Source: Dickeya aquatica (GTDB lineage: Bacteria; Pseudomonadota; Gammaproteobacteria; Enterobacterales; Enterobacteriaceae). From it: a DNA stretch of 64,000 nt. Position numbers and translations under genes: made by a program. Positions 47,624 to 58,930 of this stretch are shown one piece after another (the stretch's first letter is position 1; each line of letters begins with the position of its first letter). Below the pieces are notes generated by a model. The model saw nothing but the letters and a program-made list of their open reading frames with translations. It was not told the DNA's origin and made no database searches. The stretch lies in the NCBI RefSeq assembly GCF_900095885.1, contig NZ_LT615367.1, forward strand, positions 4,092,001-4,156,000, given 5' to 3'.

Positions 47624-49792
47624 CTATTGTGGCTTCAATTCTGTGCCTGTATTCGGCACCTCGGCAACCGCCTCTTTTTCTGGCTCAGGCGCAGGCTTTT
47701 TAGCACGAATGCGCGAGGGCACCGGCCCGCCCCGACGCAGGTCGATATCGCGGATCAATCGCTCCAGATAACGATCGGTGAAAATCGAATCCAGTGGACG
47801 ACTGAGTTTACGACGCCAGTTCGGGTATTGCTGATCGGTACCTGGCACGTTCACCGGAGCCGCCATATCCAGCCAGTCCTCCAGTTGCAATCCCAGCAAT
47901 GCGCTGGCGCTGTCCGCCATATAACGCTGCACGCCACGGTTAAGCTGGGCGCTCATGGTTGTCAGGGCGGCGTTGCGCCCCACCCGCTGCGGCAACAGGC
48001 CCTGTTCATGCAACGCATCAAGCAACCCCTGTTTGGCTCGCTCACGCGCCTCAAGCTGGCTCTGTAGCTGCTCCGGGTCGGGATAAAGGCCAAGATCTTT
48101 ACCCAGCGTCAGGTCAACGCCTTGCCAGTAACCGCGCAGCGTCGCCAAATCGTGCGTGGTGATGGTCGCCATGGAGCGAGGCGGGTAATCTTGGGGTGCG
48201 CGAAAACAGTCGTGCTGGTCTTTTTCGAAAAACAGCACCTTATAAGAATAAATGCGGTTATCACGCAGCTTATGCACGATAGCCTCCGGCACCGTACCCA
48301 GATCTTCACCGATCACCAGACAGCGGTGGCGATGGCTTTCCAGCGCCAGAATCCCCAACAGATCGTCTAATGGGTAGAGCACATAGGCACCGTGACTGGC
48401 ATCATTGCCGCTTAGGATCCACCACAATCGCATCAACCCCATTACATGATCGATACGCAACGCCCCGCTATGCGCCATGTTGCTGCGCAGCAAATCAATG
48501 AATGGCTGATAATCACGCTGGCGCAGCCGTACCGGGTGCATCGGCGTCAGGTTCCAGTTCTGCCCCGTCGGCCCGAGTGGGTCTGGTGGGGCTCCCAGCG
48601 TAACCTTCAGGCAGTGCAACTGCGGCGCAGCCCAGGTATCGACACCGCCTTGCGCCACACCCACTGCCAGATCGCGGTACAGGCCAATCGGCATCCCCAG
48701 TTGCTTGCTGCGAGCAAAACAGGCGGCGAGCTGATCGTATGCCAGCCACTGTAACCAGCAATAAAAACGCACTTCATCAGCATGTTGCTTGCGAAAGCGT
48801 AACGTAGCCTCACTGCCCGCATCCTGATATTCCGGCGGCCAGTGCTGCCAGCCGGTTACCGGCACTCCCTGCTGCTTAAACCACGCCTGTAGCGCATCGT
48901 AAGTTGCCTGGCGTTGCAGGCTTTCGCCGTGGGTTTGCAGAAATTGCCGGAAGGCACTTTGGCGCGGGTCAAGCGCGCTGCGGTAGTTAAAATGAGCAAA
49001 CGCCAGACGTAACGCCGCCAGTTTCAGCGCCATCACCGCACTATAATCCACCCAGCGACTGGCGCGCACGCGGGCCAGCTGCTGCTGGATATCCTCCTGC
49101 TGTAACCAGTCTCGCGCCGCATCGCTGTGGTGAAAATCATCCACCTGATTAACATCAATATAAATAATATTCAGCCAGTGGCGAGACGACGGGCTATACG
49201 GGCTGGCGGCTTCAGGTTGTGCCGGGTAGAGCGCATGCAGCGGATTAAGACCGACAAAGGCACCGCCACGACGCGCCACCTGCTCTACCAGCGTTTTTAA
49301 ATCGCCAAAGTCGCCAATCCCCCAGTGATGCGCCGAGCGCAGGGTATACAGTTGCACCGTGACGCCCCACCAGCGTTTACCCAGAGTCAACGGCTCCGGC
49401 TCGTAGCAGCCTGCCGGGGCGACAATCACCCGGCAACGCCACTGCTGCTCGCCTTGGGTTAACGTCAACTGGTGATACCCGAGCGGCAGGTTATCCGGCA
49501 ACACTAACGTTGCCTGAGCGTTCACTCGCCCTTCAATCATGCCGCCTTTTTCATACAACAGCGTCCAGCCGTAATCAGCCGCTTCGCGCAGTGGCAAACT
49601 GTGTGGTTGATGTTCCCGAAACACGCACACCGCAGGCAGTGGCGAGGTGTGTACTGGGGTGTCCTCGTCGAGCAAATGCTGCAACTGCTCGCGGATTTTG
49701 GGATCTATTGTCCGTTCATTACCGTAAGCATCTTTATAGGTATCGGCGATCCCCACGTATGGGGGTACGGATTTTTTTGCTCTCAGCACCAT
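47624..49792 (-). CDS. malQ: 4-alpha-glucanotransferase (amylomaltase)
   Basis: A 722-residue GH77 enzyme that transfers dextrinyl units between maltodextrins. LYTLRSAHHWGIGDFGDL, GLYRDLAVGVA, ALRIDHVMGLMRLWWI (with the catalytic Asp) and VIGEDLGTVP (catalytic Glu) are present. The C-terminus extends about 25 residues beyond E. coli MalQ (694) with a Pro-Glu-Lys-rich tail. It follows malP by 12 bases and is co-transcribed with it. Confidence 0.96.
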   Translation of the reverse strand: MVLRAKKSVPPYVGIADTYKDAYGNERTIDPKIREQLQHLLDEDTPVHTSPLPAVCVFREHQPHSLPLREAADYGWTLLYEKGGMIEGRVNAQATLVLPDNLPLGYHQLTLTQGEQQWRCRVIVAPAGCYEPEPLTLGKRWWGVTVQLYTLRSAHHWGIGDFGDLKTLVEQVARRGGAFVGLNPLHALYPAQPEAASPYSPSSRHWLNIIYIDVNQVDDFHHSDAARDWLQQEDIQQQLARVRASRWVDYSAVMALKLAALRLAFAHFNYRSALDPRQSAFRQFLQTHGESLQRQATYDALQAWFKQQGVPVTGWQHWPPEYQDAGSEATLRFRKQHADEVRFYCWLQWLAYDQLAACFARSKQLGMPIGLYRDLAVGVAQGGVDTWAAPQLHCLKVTLGAPPDPLGPTGQNWNLTPMHPVRLRQRDYQPFIDLLRSNMAHSGALRIDHVMGLMRLWWILSGNDASHGAYVLYPLDDLLGILALESHRHRCLVIGEDLGTVPEAIVHKLRDNRIYSYKVLFFEKDQHDCFRAPQDYPPRSMATITTHDLATLRGYWQGVDLTLGKDLGLYPDPEQLQSQLEARERAKQGLLDALHEQGLLPQRVGRNAALTTMSAQLNRGVQRYMADSASALLGLQLEDWLDMAAPVNVPGTDQQYPNWRRKLSRPLDSIFTDRYLERLIRDIDLRRGGPVPSRIRAKKPAPEPEKEAVAEVPNTGTELKPQ

Positions 49793-49804
49793 GGTATTGA
49801 TTCC

Positions 49805-52237
49805 TTAATCACGCACCGTCCAGATGCGTTTTTGATAATCATGAATTGCCCGATCGGCACTGAATATCCCCATGTGGGCGGTATTCAAAATGCAGCGGCG
49901 CGTCCATTCATCAGGTTCACGATAAAGCGTATCCACACGCTGTTGGGCCTGGCAATAGGGCGCAAAATCGGCCATCACCAGATAGGGGTCGCCCTGTTTT
50001 AGCAGGCTATCCAATAGCGGGGCGAACGCGGTCTTATCTCCATTGCTGTATGTGCCATCCGCCAGCTCGTTAATCACCGCAGCCAGCAGAGGCTCTTTAT
50101 CAAGGTAATCCAGCGGGTCATAACCTCCCGCCAACAGGGTCTTCACCTGATCGACGGTATGCCCGAAAATAAACAGGTTGTCCGCCCCTACGGCCTGAGC
50201 CATCTCCACATTCGCCCCATCCAGCGTGCCAACCGTCAACGCGCCATTGAGCGCCAGTTTCATATTGCCGGTACCCGACGCCTCTTTACCGGCAGTAGAG
50301 ATTTGCTCTGATACATCCGCCGCCGGAATCATCCGCTCGGCCAGTGAAACACGATAGTCCGGCAGAAAAATGACCTTCAGGCGATCGTTAACCCGCTTAT
50401 CACGGTTGATGTGCTCCGCCACACAGTTGATGGCATAAATAATATTCTTTGCCAGCACATACCCCGGAGCGGCTTTGGCACCAAAGAGAAAAATGCGCGG
50501 CACAATATCCAATCCGGGGTCGTCACGCAATCGTTTATATAACGACAAAATATGGAATAAATTGAGATGCTGGCGTTTGTACTCATGTAAACGTTTGATC
50601 TGCACATCAAACAACGCGCTTGCATCAACGCGGATGCCATACTCACGTTGTAAAAACTGTGTCAGTTGGACTTTGTTGTCCTGCTTTATCTGGCGATAAC
50701 GGGTGCGAAACGCGCTGTCTTGCGCATAAGGTGCCAGTTCCACCAGCCGGGACAGGTCGCGCTCCCACTCGCTATTGAGCGTTTCGCTAATCAAGGCTGA
50801 AAGCGCCGGATTACACTGTTTTAGCCAGCGGCGCGGGGTGATGCCGTTAGTCACATTGTGAAATTTGGTCGGCCATAGCTGGTGGTACTCTGGAAACAGG
50901 TCACGCACAACCAAATCTGAGTGCATCTTTGCCACACCATTGACCGCAAAGCAGGCGACCACGCACAGATTGGCCATTCTGACCTGACGGCGAAACACAA
51001 TCGCCAGGCGCGCCCACACCTTTTTATCGCCCGGCCAGCGGGCCTCAACCTGCTGGCGCAACTGCTCGTTGAGGGTTTTGATAATCGACAGATGGCGGGG
51101 CAGCAATCGGCCAAACAGCCGTTCGTCCCAGCATTCCAGCGCTTCGGGCATCAGGGTATGGTTGGTGTAGGCAAACAGCCGTGAGGTCAATGCAAGGGCT
51201 TGATCCCACGGCATTTCATGTTCATCCAGCAACAACCGCAACGTTTCCGGGATAGCCAGCGTCGGGTGGGTGTCATTGAGTTGCACCACCTCGTAATCCG
51301 GCAAGGTATTCAGCGCCCGGCCTGCACGCTCATGGCGACGGAAAATATCCGCCACCGAGCAGGCGCACTGAAAATACTGCTGCATCAGGCGTAATTGTTT
51401 GCCCGCAGCGTGGTTGTCATTCGGGTACAACACTTTGGTCAGGCTGGCCGCCTCAACGCCCTGCTGCTCTGCTTTCAGATAGCGCCCGTCATTGAATGCT
51501 TGCAGCGAAAAGGGCTCACTGTGAGTGGCCTGCCACAGCCGCAAGGGTTGCACCACGCCATTGCGATAACCAATAACCGGGATGTCAGTGGCTTCGCCCA
51601 CCACAACCTGTGCCGGTATCCAGCGCTCACTGCCATCGGCCTGCACCACCCGTTCTCCGCCAAACCCCACCTCTACCGCCAGTTCAGGGCGCGGGCGCGA
51701 CCAGGGGTAGCTGTCTCGCTGCCAGTCATCCGGTGCTTCACACTGGAAGCTGGCATCAAAATACTGGCGGAATAAGCCATATTGGTAGTGCAAACCATAT
51801 CCGATAGCAGGCTGCTCAACCGTCGCCATCGCATCGAGATAACATGACGCCAGCCGCCCCAGCCCGCCATTCCCCAACGCCGGGTCGGTTTCCTGCTCAA
51901 GCACATCACTCAGCGCCAGCCCATGCTGCGCCAGCACCTCAGCCACAGCGTCATACCAGCCTAAATTGAGCAAATTATTACCGGTAAGACGGCCGGGCAA
52001 AAACTCCATTGAGAGGTAATTGACGTGGCGACCGGTCGCCGCAGGCGGCAGCGACGTCTCGCCCGGCAACACGGAGTGGCAGCCAGAGGCCAGCACATCG
52101 AGTTGTTCCGCCAGTGCAGCGCTGACGAATTGCCAACACTGACGTAGCGACAGCGCCTGTAAAGACGGCCTGGCACTGGCCAGTAACTGGCGCTGCAATG
52201 CGGCAGCAAAGCGGGAAGAATCGAAGGGTGATGACAT
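49805..52237 (-). CDS. malP: Maltodextrin phosphorylase
   Basis: An 810-residue PLP-dependent glucan phosphorylase releasing glucose-1-phosphate from maltodextrins. The PLP Lys lies in [14 protein letters not shown], and [18 protein letters not shown] and [16 protein letters not shown] segments are conserved. It is shorter at the N-terminus than GlgP in this same window, lacking the glycogen-binding storage site, as expected. It starts only 45 bases after glpR, with no malT gene and no clear MalT box upstream, unlike E. coli. Confidence 0.95.
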   Translation of the reverse strand: MSSPFDSSRFAAALQRQLLASARPSLQALSLRQCWQFVSAALAEQLDVLASGCHSVLPGETSLPPAATGRHVNYLSMEFLPGRLTGNNLLNLGWYDAVAEVLAQHGLALSDVLEQETDPALGNGGLGRLASCYLDAMATVEQPAIGYGLHYQYGLFRQYFDASFQCEAPDDWQRDSYPWSRPRPELAVEVGFGGERVVQADGSERWIPAQVVVGEATDIPVIGYRNGVVQPLRLWQATHSEPFSLQAFNDGRYLKAEQQGVEAASLTKVLYPNDNHAAGKQLRLMQQYFQCACSVADIFRRHERAGRALNTLPDYEVVQLNDTHPTLAIPETLRLLLDEHEMPWDQALALTSRLFAYTNHTLMPEALECWDERLFGRLLPRHLSIIKTLNEQLRQQVEARWPGDKKVWARLAIVFRRQVRMANLCVVACFAVNGVAKMHSDLVVRDLFPEYHQLWPTKFHNVTNGITPRRWLKQCNPALSALISETLNSEWERDLSRLVELAPYAQDSAFRTRYRQIKQDNKVQLTQFLQREYGIRVDASALFDVQIKRLHEYKRQHLNLFHILSLYKRLRDDPGLDIVPRIFLFGAKAAPGYVLAKNIIYAINCVAEHINRDKRVNDRLKVIFLPDYRVSLAERMIPAADVSEQISTAGKEASGTGNMKLALNGALTVGTLDGANVEMAQAVGADNLFIFGHTVDQVKTLLAGGYDPLDYLDKEPLLAAVINELADGTYSNGDKTAFAPLLDSLLKQGDPYLVMADFAPYCQAQQRVDTLYREPDEWTRRCILNTAHMGIFSADRAIHDYQKRIWTVRD

Positions 52238-52282
52238 CGTGCCTCTCTCCTGTATCGGTGATGGAAAAAGGCACGGTCGGGA

Positions 52283-53041
52283 TCAGCACAACTCCAACTG
52301 TACCTTATGTTGTTCGATAATCTTCAGCACACTGGTTGGCGGTAACTGATCGGTAAAAAGATAGTCGATCAAGTCCATGTTGCCCAAATTGACCATCGCG
52401 TTACGGCCAAACTTGGAGTGGTCTGTCACCAGCATCACGCAGCGTGAATTTTCGATGATGGCTCGTTTGGTGCGCACTTCGTGATAGTCAAACTCCAGCA
52501 ATGAGCCATCCATATCAATACCGCTGATACCCAAAATGCCAAAATCGAGCCGAAACTGGGAAATAAAATCCAGCGTCGCTTCGCCAATAATACCGCCATC
52601 GCGGCTGCGCACTTCACCACCGGCCAGAATCAGACGAAAATCCTCTTTGGCCGTTAATAACGTTGCAACATTCAGGTTATTGGTGACAACACGTAATTCC
52701 TTATGGTTCATCAGCGCGTGGGCCACGGCTTCCGGCGTTGTACCGATATCAATAAACAGCGTAGCACCATCCGGAATTTGGCTGGCGACTTGTCTCGCAA
52801 TCCTGGCTTTTTCATCCGACCACATCATCTTCCTGTCATGGTAGGCAGTATTGACGGAGCTGGAAGGTAAAGCAGCGCCCCCATGATGACGGTGGATCTT
52901 ATTTTGTTCTGCCAGATCGTTTAAGTCACGGCGAATGGTCTGCGGGCTGACCGCAAAATGTTCGACCAGCTCTTCGGTACTGACGTATCCTTGCCGACGC
53001 ACCAGTTCAATAATGGCGTCGTGCCGCTGCGTTTGCTTCAC
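52283..53041 (-). CDS. glpR: Glycerol-3-phosphate regulon repressor GlpR (DeoR family)
   Basis: A 252-residue DeoR-type repressor inactivated by glycerol-3-phosphate. The N-terminal helix-turn-helix is YVSTEELVEHFAVSPQTIRR (about 19-38), and the C-terminal effector domain has DIGTTPEAVA and VVTNN. It sits downstream of glpE and glpG in the same direction, and its expected operators are found in front of glpD in this window. Confidence 0.96.
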   Translation of the reverse strand: MKQTQRHDAIIELVRRQGYVSTEELVEHFAVSPQTIRRDLNDLAEQNKIHRHHGGAALPSSSVNTAYHDRKMMWSDEKARIARQVASQIPDGATLFIDIGTTPEAVAHALMNHKELRVVTNNLNVATLLTAKEDFRLILAGGEVRSRDGGIIGEATLDFISQFRLDFGILGISGIDMDGSLLEFDYHEVRTKRAIIENSRCVMLVTDHSKFGRNAMVNLGNMDLIDYLFTDQLPPTSVLKIIEQHKVQLELC

Positions 53042-53122
53042 ATTATTCCCCTCAAATACCGATATGCGTCATACCGGTCAATCACAAACCGTGTCCTGCC
53101 ATATGCGCACAGGGCCGTCTCA

Positions 53123-53950
53123 TCAAAGGCGGTGCTGTCTGCGCGTATCCCACCAGGCCATCAGTAATCCCATCACCAGCCCGGCAACGTGCGCGGCATT
53201 AGCGATAGACATCCCCAACACATCGAAATACCCGGCCACCAGCCACACCAGCGCAAACACCATCATGCTGCGCTGCAAATGCAGCGGCCCCTGTGGTTCA
53301 CGTTCACCATACAACCAAACGTAGCCCATCAGGGCATACACCACACCGGACAGCCCACCAAAATAGATGCCGCTAAACCAGGACTGCACCGCGCCACTGA
53401 TAGCCGATGACAGCAGCAGCATCACACACAGTCGCCTGGTACCCAGCAACCGTTCAACCGGGCCGCCAAGATACCACCACCACATCAGGTTAAAGAGCAA
53501 ATGCAACAGCGAAAAATGCAGTAACGCGTGGCTAAACCAGCGCCACAGCTGTAGCGCTTGCCCGTGATCAGGGAAGGCCAGCCGCCCCATCACGCGATCG
53601 ACACCGTAGAACTGCATCAACAGGTAAACCACCACCGTTATCGCCATGACGCCAAGCGTCAGTGGCCCCGCTCGCTGGCGTAATGTGTGCAAGTACGAAA
53701 ACGGCTGATAGCGCAGCCCGCTGTCAGTGGTGCCGGTCTGCCAGCTGGCCGCCTGATAACGCGTATGCCAGGGCTCTTGCAAAAAGCGCTCGAGCTCCTG
53801 CTGCACCCTTTCGAATGCACTGTCATCAGGGAGCCAGATGTCCACCTCATCGTCATTTAGGCGGATAACCAGGCGCACCTGATGCGTGTGCATATAGTCA
53901 ACAAACGCCTGCGCCAGACGCGGATTTGACAGCGTAACGATTCGGATCAT
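53123..53950 (-). CDS. glpG: Rhomboid intramembrane protease GlpG
   Basis: A 275-residue rhomboid protease with a cytoplasmic N-terminal domain (about 1-70) and six membrane helices. The catalytic dyad Ser201 (GLSG) and His254 (NAAHVAG) lies at exactly the E. coli numbers, and the L1-loop [19 protein letters not shown] motif is intact. The start at 53950 ([16 protein letters not shown]) is standard; the upstream extension is not. Confidence 0.97.
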   Translation of the reverse strand: MIRIVTLSNPRLAQAFVDYMHTHQVRLVIRLNDDEVDIWLPDDSAFERVQQELERFLQEPWHTRYQAASWQTGTTDSGLRYQPFSYLHTLRQRAGPLTLGVMAITVVVYLLMQFYGVDRVMGRLAFPDHGQALQLWRWFSHALLHFSLLHLLFNLMWWWYLGGPVERLLGTRRLCVMLLLSSAISGAVQSWFSGIYFGGLSGVVYALMGYVWLYGEREPQGPLHLQRSMMVFALVWLVAGYFDVLGMSIANAAHVAGLVMGLLMAWWDTRRQHRL

Positions 53951-54117
53951 GGCACCTGCCTTTGGTCTTTCACCCCGCAATCAAGGTGACGTGATGTGTA
54001 TGTTATCGATTCTAAAACATTTACTGCGCGAAGCGCAGCGCCACACCCGCGATTCCCCGCCCTCTTGCTCCATTCATGTGAGAGGTTTCACACCACAGAC
54101 CCGCCACACCGTACAGA

Positions 54118-54438
54118 CTATGACTGCGCTACCTCCTGCGGAAAACGCGTTTGCCAGGCCTCAAAACCACCATCCACGCTGTAAACCGTTTCAAACCCAA
54201 GGCTAATCAAATAATTGGCTGCATTTCGACTGCTGATACCGTGATAACACATCACCATCACCGGCTGCTCAAAATCCGCCTCGCGCACAAAATCCGCCAG
54301 CGTTTCATTGGTAAGATGAGTGGAACCCGGCACATGCGCACTGGCAAAACTTTGCGGATCGCGGATATCCACCAGCGCGTTACCTTGTTGCCAGCGCTGA
54401 TACGCCTGCTCGATATCGATTGCTTCAAACTGCTCCAT
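54118..54438 (-). CDS. glpE: Thiosulfate sulfurtransferase GlpE (rhodanese)
   Basis: A 106-residue single-domain rhodanese that moves sulfane sulfur from thiosulfate to cyanide or thioredoxin. The active-site loop is MCYHGISS (Cys64), and [10 protein letters not shown] is conserved. The start at 54438 aligns with E. coli GlpE; four extra codons are open upstream. It is divergent from glpD. Confidence 0.95.
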   Translation of the reverse strand: MEQFEAIDIEQAYQRWQQGNALVDIRDPQSFASAHVPGSTHLTNETLADFVREADFEQPVMVMCYHGISSRNAANYLISLGFETVYSVDGGFEAWQTRFPQEVAQS

Positions 54439-54767
54439 GAACGGCCTCATTATGTATTGATACAGTGTGACTCACGCCACCCACCGCGCCATTAGCGCTA
54501 ACGAATGTGAGCAACGGGGTGACAATAACGTTGATTGTTATTGAATTGTAAGCGTGGTGCCCGCCACATGGCTACTTTTCTGCATCAACTTTTATGCACA
54601 CCCGCGCCATGCTCATAACGACAGAACCTTGGCAGGGCTGGCATTAACCCTGTAAAAACCGTGGGATTAAACCTGTCATTTATTGGTCAAACCGGATGGG
54701 AAAACTGTTATCTGCATCACGCCAGAAACACGCACAAATGTTTTTAATTGGTTAACGCTTGGCTAAC

Positions 54768-54785
54768 ATGTTTGTTTTCGATTAC
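54768..54785. promoter_or_regulatory. Candidate GlpR operator 1
   Basis: ATGTTTGTTTTCGATTAC resembles the GlpR site pattern ATGTTCG-N4-CGAACAT, with a good left arm (one mismatch) and a weak right arm. It is 22 bases upstream of the next site, measured start to start. Confidence 0.5.
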
Positions 54786-54789
54786 TATA

Positions 54790-54807
54790 ATGAGCGAAAA
54801 CGAACAT
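54790..54807. promoter_or_regulatory. Candidate GlpR operator 2
   Basis: ATGAGCGAAAACGAACAT has a perfect right arm (CGAACAT) and two mismatches in the left arm of the GlpR site. Located 50 bases before the glpD start. Confidence 0.65.
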
Positions 54808-54856
54808 TATCGCGTTTAGCGACTATCACAGCTTTTGACGTGGCGGAGGAAACAAC

Positions 54857-56356
54857 GTGGAAACCCAAGATCTTATCGTGATCGGCGGAGGCATTAACGG
54901 CGCAGGTATCGCAGCAGATGCCGCCGGGCGTGGCTTGTCGGTGCTGTTACTTGAAGCACAGGACCTGGCCAGCGCCACCTCTTCCGCCAGTTCCAAACTG
55001 ATTCACGGTGGCCTGCGCTATCTGGAGCACTATGAGTTCCGTCTGGTCAGTGAAGCGTTGTCAGAACGCGAAGTGCTGCTGAAAATGGCTCCGCACATTA
55101 TTTTCCCGATGCGCTTTCGCCTGCCACACCAGCCGCACCTGCGTCCGGCCTGGATGATCCGCGCCGGGCTGTTTATGTATGACCATCTGGGTAAGCGCGT
55201 CAGCCTGCCGTCCAGCCACGGGCTGAAATTCGGCCGCGAATCGGTACTCAAACCGGAGCTGACGCGCGGTTTCGAATATTCTGACTGCTGGGTTGATGAC
55301 GCCCGTCTGGTGGTGCTCAACGCCCAGGAAGTGGTACGCCGTGGCGGCGAGGTGAAAACGCGCATGAAAGTCACACGCGCACACCGGGAAAATGGCCTGT
55401 GGGTGGTCGAAGCACAGGACACGCTCAGTGGCGAAACCCACCGCTGGCAGGCCAAAGGGCTGGTCAACGCCACTGGCCCGTGGGTGCGCCAGTTCTTCGA
55501 TGACGGGCTGCAACTGCCGTCACCTTATGGTATTCGCCTGATCAAAGGCAGCCACATCGTGGTGCCGCGCGTCCATCATGAAGAGCAGTCCTATATCCTG
55601 CAAAATAAAGACAGCCGCATTGTGTTTGTCATCCCATGGCAGGACGATTTTTCCATCATCGGCACCACCGATGTGGAATACAAAGGCGACCCGCGCGAGG
55701 TGAAAATTGACGATAACGAAATTCGCTATCTGCTTGATGTGTATAACGATCACTTCAAGAAACCGCTGACGCGCGACGATATCGTCTGGAGTTATGCCGG
55801 TGTACGCCCGCTGTGTGATGACGAGTCTGACTCGCCGCAAGCCATCACCCGTGACTACACGCTGTCAGTGGCAGACGACCATGGCCAAACGCCGCTGCTG
55901 TCGGTGTTTGGTGGCAAGCTCACCACCTATCGCAAACTGGCGGAACACGCGCTGGAGAAACTGCTGAAATACTACCCGCAGGCCGGTCAGGCCTGGACGC
56001 GCAACGCCGTGTTGCCCGGTGGTGATATCAGCGGCACCCGCGATGATTATGCCGCTACCTTGCGCCGCCGTCATAACCTGCCGCACGCGCTGGCACGCCG
56101 TTACAGCCACACTTACGGCAGCCAGAGTGAGAAAATACTCGCTAACGTACAAGGCGTGGGCGATCTTGGTGAACATTTCGGCCATTCGCTGTATGAAGCG
56201 GAGCTGCGTTATCTGGTCGAAAACGAATGGGTAGTTAGCCTTGACGATGCCATCTGGCGGCGTACCAAGCTGGGTATGTTGCTCGACAGCGAACAGCAAC
56301 AGCGCGTTGCGGCCTGGCTTGCTGACTATCGTCACCGGCTCGCCGCCGCGGGTTAA
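54857..56356 (+). CDS. glpD: Aerobic glycerol-3-phosphate dehydrogenase
   Basis: A 499-residue FAD flavoprotein at the inner membrane, passing electrons from glycerol-3-phosphate to ubiquinone. The FAD-binding GGGINGAGIAADAAGRGLSV (about 10-29), the SSKLIHGGLRYLEHYEF segment and GKLTTYRKLAEHALE are conserved. It starts with GTG after GGAGGAAAC. Probably repressed by GlpR through the two upstream sites. Confidence 0.97.
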   Translation: METQDLIVIGGGINGAGIAADAAGRGLSVLLLEAQDLASATSSASSKLIHGGLRYLEHYEFRLVSEALSEREVLLKMAPHIIFPMRFRLPHQPHLRPAWMIRAGLFMYDHLGKRVSLPSSHGLKFGRESVLKPELTRGFEYSDCWVDDARLVVLNAQEVVRRGGEVKTRMKVTRAHRENGLWVVEAQDTLSGETHRWQAKGLVNATGPWVRQFFDDGLQLPSPYGIRLIKGSHIVVPRVHHEEQSYILQNKDSRIVFVIPWQDDFSIIGTTDVEYKGDPREVKIDDNEIRYLLDVYNDHFKKPLTRDDIVWSYAGVRPLCDDESDSPQAITRDYTLSVADDHGQTPLLSVFGGKLTTYRKLAEHALEKLLKYYPQAGQAWTRNAVLPGGDISGTRDDYAATLRRRHNLPHALARRYSHTYGSQSEKILANVQGVGDLGEHFGHSLYEAELRYLVENEWVVSLDDAIWRRTKLGMLLDSEQQQRVAAWLADYRHRLAAAG

Positions 56357-56380
56357 CGCCAGCGCATCACCGCTAAAAAA

Positions 56381-56409
56381 ACCCCCTCAAGGCCACCTGA
56401 GGGGGTTTT
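56381..56409. terminator. Bidirectional terminator between glpD and glgP
   Basis: ACCCCCTCA (56381-56389) pairs with TGAGGGGGT (56398-56406), with an A-run before and a T-run after, serving both converging genes. Confidence 0.92.
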
Positions 56410-56458
56410 GTATTACACCCGCCGACAATAACAGACAACAACAACTGCCTGCGGTGCG

Positions 56459-58906
56459 CTACAGCCGTATCGGTTTGATGTGCCAGATATCGTCGGCGTA
56501 CTCCTGAATGGTGCGGTCAGAAGAGAAGTAGCCCATATTGGCGATGTTATGCAGCGTGCGACGCGTCCAGTCGTCCTCATCCCGATAGACATCATCCACC
56601 TTGTCGTGGGTGTCCACATAACTGCGGTAATCCGCCAGCAGCTGGTAGTGGTCGCCAAAGTTGACCAGCGAGTCAAACAGGTCGGCGTAGCGCCCCGGCT
56701 CATCCGGGCTGAACGCGCCGGTGGCGATTTGCGTCAATACCCGGTGCAGTTCCTCATCCTGATTGTAGAATTCACGCGGGTTATAACCACTGCGGCGCAA
56801 CGCTTCGACCTCCTCGGCGGTGTTGCCGAAAATAAAGATGTTGTCATCGCCCACCCGCTCGCGCATCTCTACGTTGGCCCCATCGAGCGTGCCGATGGTC
56901 AGCGCCCCGTTGATGGCAAACTTCATGTTGCTGGTGCCGGATGCTTCGGTGCCCGCCAGTGAAATCTGCTCAGAGAGATCGGCGGCAGGGATGATTATCT
57001 GCGCCAGGCTCACGCCATAGTTGGGAATAAACACAATCTTCAGCTTATCTTTCACCGCCGGATCGTTGTTCACCACTTTGGCGACATCGTTAATCAGGTG
57101 AATGATGTGTTTGGCCATGTAATAGGCCGAAGCTGCCTTACCGGCAAAAATGGCGACACGCGGCACCCGATCGAGATCCGGGTCATCTTTGATGCGGTTA
57201 TACAGCGTTATCAGGTGCAACACGTTGAGCAACTGCCGTTTGTACTCGTGGATACGCTTGATTTGCACATCAAACAGCGCATTCGGGTCTACCACCACAT
57301 CAAGATGCTGGGCGATATAGAGCGCCAGCCGCCGTTTGTTTTCCCGTTTGGCATTGCGGATTTTTTGTAAAAACGCCGGGAAGTCAACATGTTGCTTTAA
57401 CTCTTCCAGTTGGCTTAAATCCGTGCGCCAGGTTTTGCCAATGGTATCGTCGAGCACTTTTGACAGTGACGGGTTAGCCAGCGCCAGCCAGCGACGTGGC
57501 GTGACCCCGTTGGTTTTATTACAAAACCGCTCAGGATAAACGCGCGCGAAATCCGCAAACAGCGATTGCACCATCAAATCGGTATGCAGTTGCGACACCC
57601 CATTCACCTTGTGGCTGCAAATCACCGCCAGCCACGCCATACGCACCTTGCGCCCGTGCTCTTCATCAATCACCGACACCCGTTTTAGCAGGTCAGGCTC
57701 ATTCGGGAAGTGCTCTTGTACGTCTTCCAGAAAACGTTCGTTAATCTCAAAAATCAGTTGCAGGTGGCGCGGCAGGATTTTGCCCAGCATGTCTACCGGC
57801 CAGGTTTCCAGCGCTTCGCCCATCAGCGTGTGGTTGGTGTAGGAGAACACGCGTGTCACCACATCCCAGGCGACATCCCACTTGAATTTGTGTTCATCAA
57901 TCAACAGGCGCATCAACTCAGGGATAGCCAGCACCGGATGGGTGTCATTAAGATGAATGGCAAATTTTTCCGCCAGATTGCTGTAGGTTTTGTGCATCAT
58001 CCAGTGACGGCTCAGAATATCCTGCACCGTGGCCGACACCAGAAAATACTCCTGACGCAAGCGCAGCTCGCGGCCCGAATAGGTTGAGTCATCCGGGTAG
58101 AGCACGCGCGAGACGTTCTCTGAGTGGTTTTTGTCTTCTACCGCCGCGAAGTAATCGCCCTGGTTAAACTTACCGAGGTTAATTTCATTACTGGCCTGTG
58201 CCGCCCATAGCCGCAGCGTGTTGGTGGCATCGGTATCAAAACCGGGGATGATTTGGTCATAAGCACAGGCGATGATCTCTTCGGTTTCCACCCAGCGGGT
58301 TTTACTGCCCTCTTGCTGAATACGACCGCCAAAACGCACTTTGTAGCGGGTGCTATGGCGCGGGAACTCCCACGGGTTGCCATACTCCAGCCAGTAATCC
58401 GGCGACTCGGCCTGACGGCCATCGATGATGTTCTGGCGAAACATGCCGTATTCATAGCGAATACCATAGCCGCGCCCCGGCAGCGCCATGGTGGCGAGCG
58501 AGTCGAGGAAGCAGGCCGCCAGGCGGCCCAGACCGCCGTTACCCAGCGCCGGATCATCCTCTTCTTCAAGCAATTCGTTGAGATCAAGCCCCATGGCGTC
58601 AAGCGCCACTTTCAGGTCATCGTACATGCCCATCGCCAGCAGCGCATTCGACAGGGTGCGGCCAATCAAAAACTCCATCGACAGGTAGTAGACCTGTCGC
58701 ACATCCTGCGACAACTGGGCGCGGTTCGAGCGCAACCAGCGCTCAACCATCCGGTCACGCACCGCCAATACCGCCGCATTCAGCCAGTCATGTTTACTGG
58801 CGATGCTGGGGTCTTTACCGACGGTAAACATCAGTTTGTAGGCGATGGAGTGTTTCAGCGCATCAACGCTGAGGGTCGGTGAATTGTAAATAAACGGAGA
58901 ATTCAT
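56459..58906 (-). CDS. glgP: Glycogen phosphorylase
   Basis: An 815-residue PLP-dependent phosphorylase degrading glycogen to glucose-1-phosphate, E. coli GlgP length. The PLP Lys is in [38 protein letters not shown] is the glucan/PLP region near residue 125. It is the last gene of the glgBXCAP operon, 24 bases after glgA, and the paralogue of malP in this window. Confidence 0.97.
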   Translation of the reverse strand: MNSPFIYNSPTLSVDALKHSIAYKLMFTVGKDPSIASKHDWLNAAVLAVRDRMVERWLRSNRAQLSQDVRQVYYLSMEFLIGRTLSNALLAMGMYDDLKVALDAMGLDLNELLEEEDDPALGNGGLGRLAACFLDSLATMALPGRGYGIRYEYGMFRQNIIDGRQAESPDYWLEYGNPWEFPRHSTRYKVRFGGRIQQEGSKTRWVETEEIIACAYDQIIPGFDTDATNTLRLWAAQASNEINLGKFNQGDYFAAVEDKNHSENVSRVLYPDDSTYSGRELRLRQEYFLVSATVQDILSRHWMMHKTYSNLAEKFAIHLNDTHPVLAIPELMRLLIDEHKFKWDVAWDVVTRVFSYTNHTLMGEALETWPVDMLGKILPRHLQLIFEINERFLEDVQEHFPNEPDLLKRVSVIDEEHGRKVRMAWLAVICSHKVNGVSQLHTDLMVQSLFADFARVYPERFCNKTNGVTPRRWLALANPSLSKVLDDTIGKTWRTDLSQLEELKQHVDFPAFLQKIRNAKRENKRRLALYIAQHLDVVVDPNALFDVQIKRIHEYKRQLLNVLHLITLYNRIKDDPDLDRVPRVAIFAGKAASAYYMAKHIIHLINDVAKVVNNDPAVKDKLKIVFIPNYGVSLAQIIIPAADLSEQISLAGTEASGTSNMKFAINGALTIGTLDGANVEMRERVGDDNIFIFGNTAEEVEALRRSGYNPREFYNQDEELHRVLTQIATGAFSPDEPGRYADLFDSLVNFGDHYQLLADYRSYVDTHDKVDDVYRDEDDWTRRTLHNIANMGYFSSDRTIQEYADDIWHIKPIRL

Positions 58907-58930
58907 AATTTCATTCCCTATGGACGCGAA

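Larger units (their letters stand above)
54439..54856. other. glpE-glpD divergent regulatory region
   Basis: About 418 bp. The right half carries two GlpR-operator-like sites and presumably the glpD promoter. I see no gene. Confidence 0.6.
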
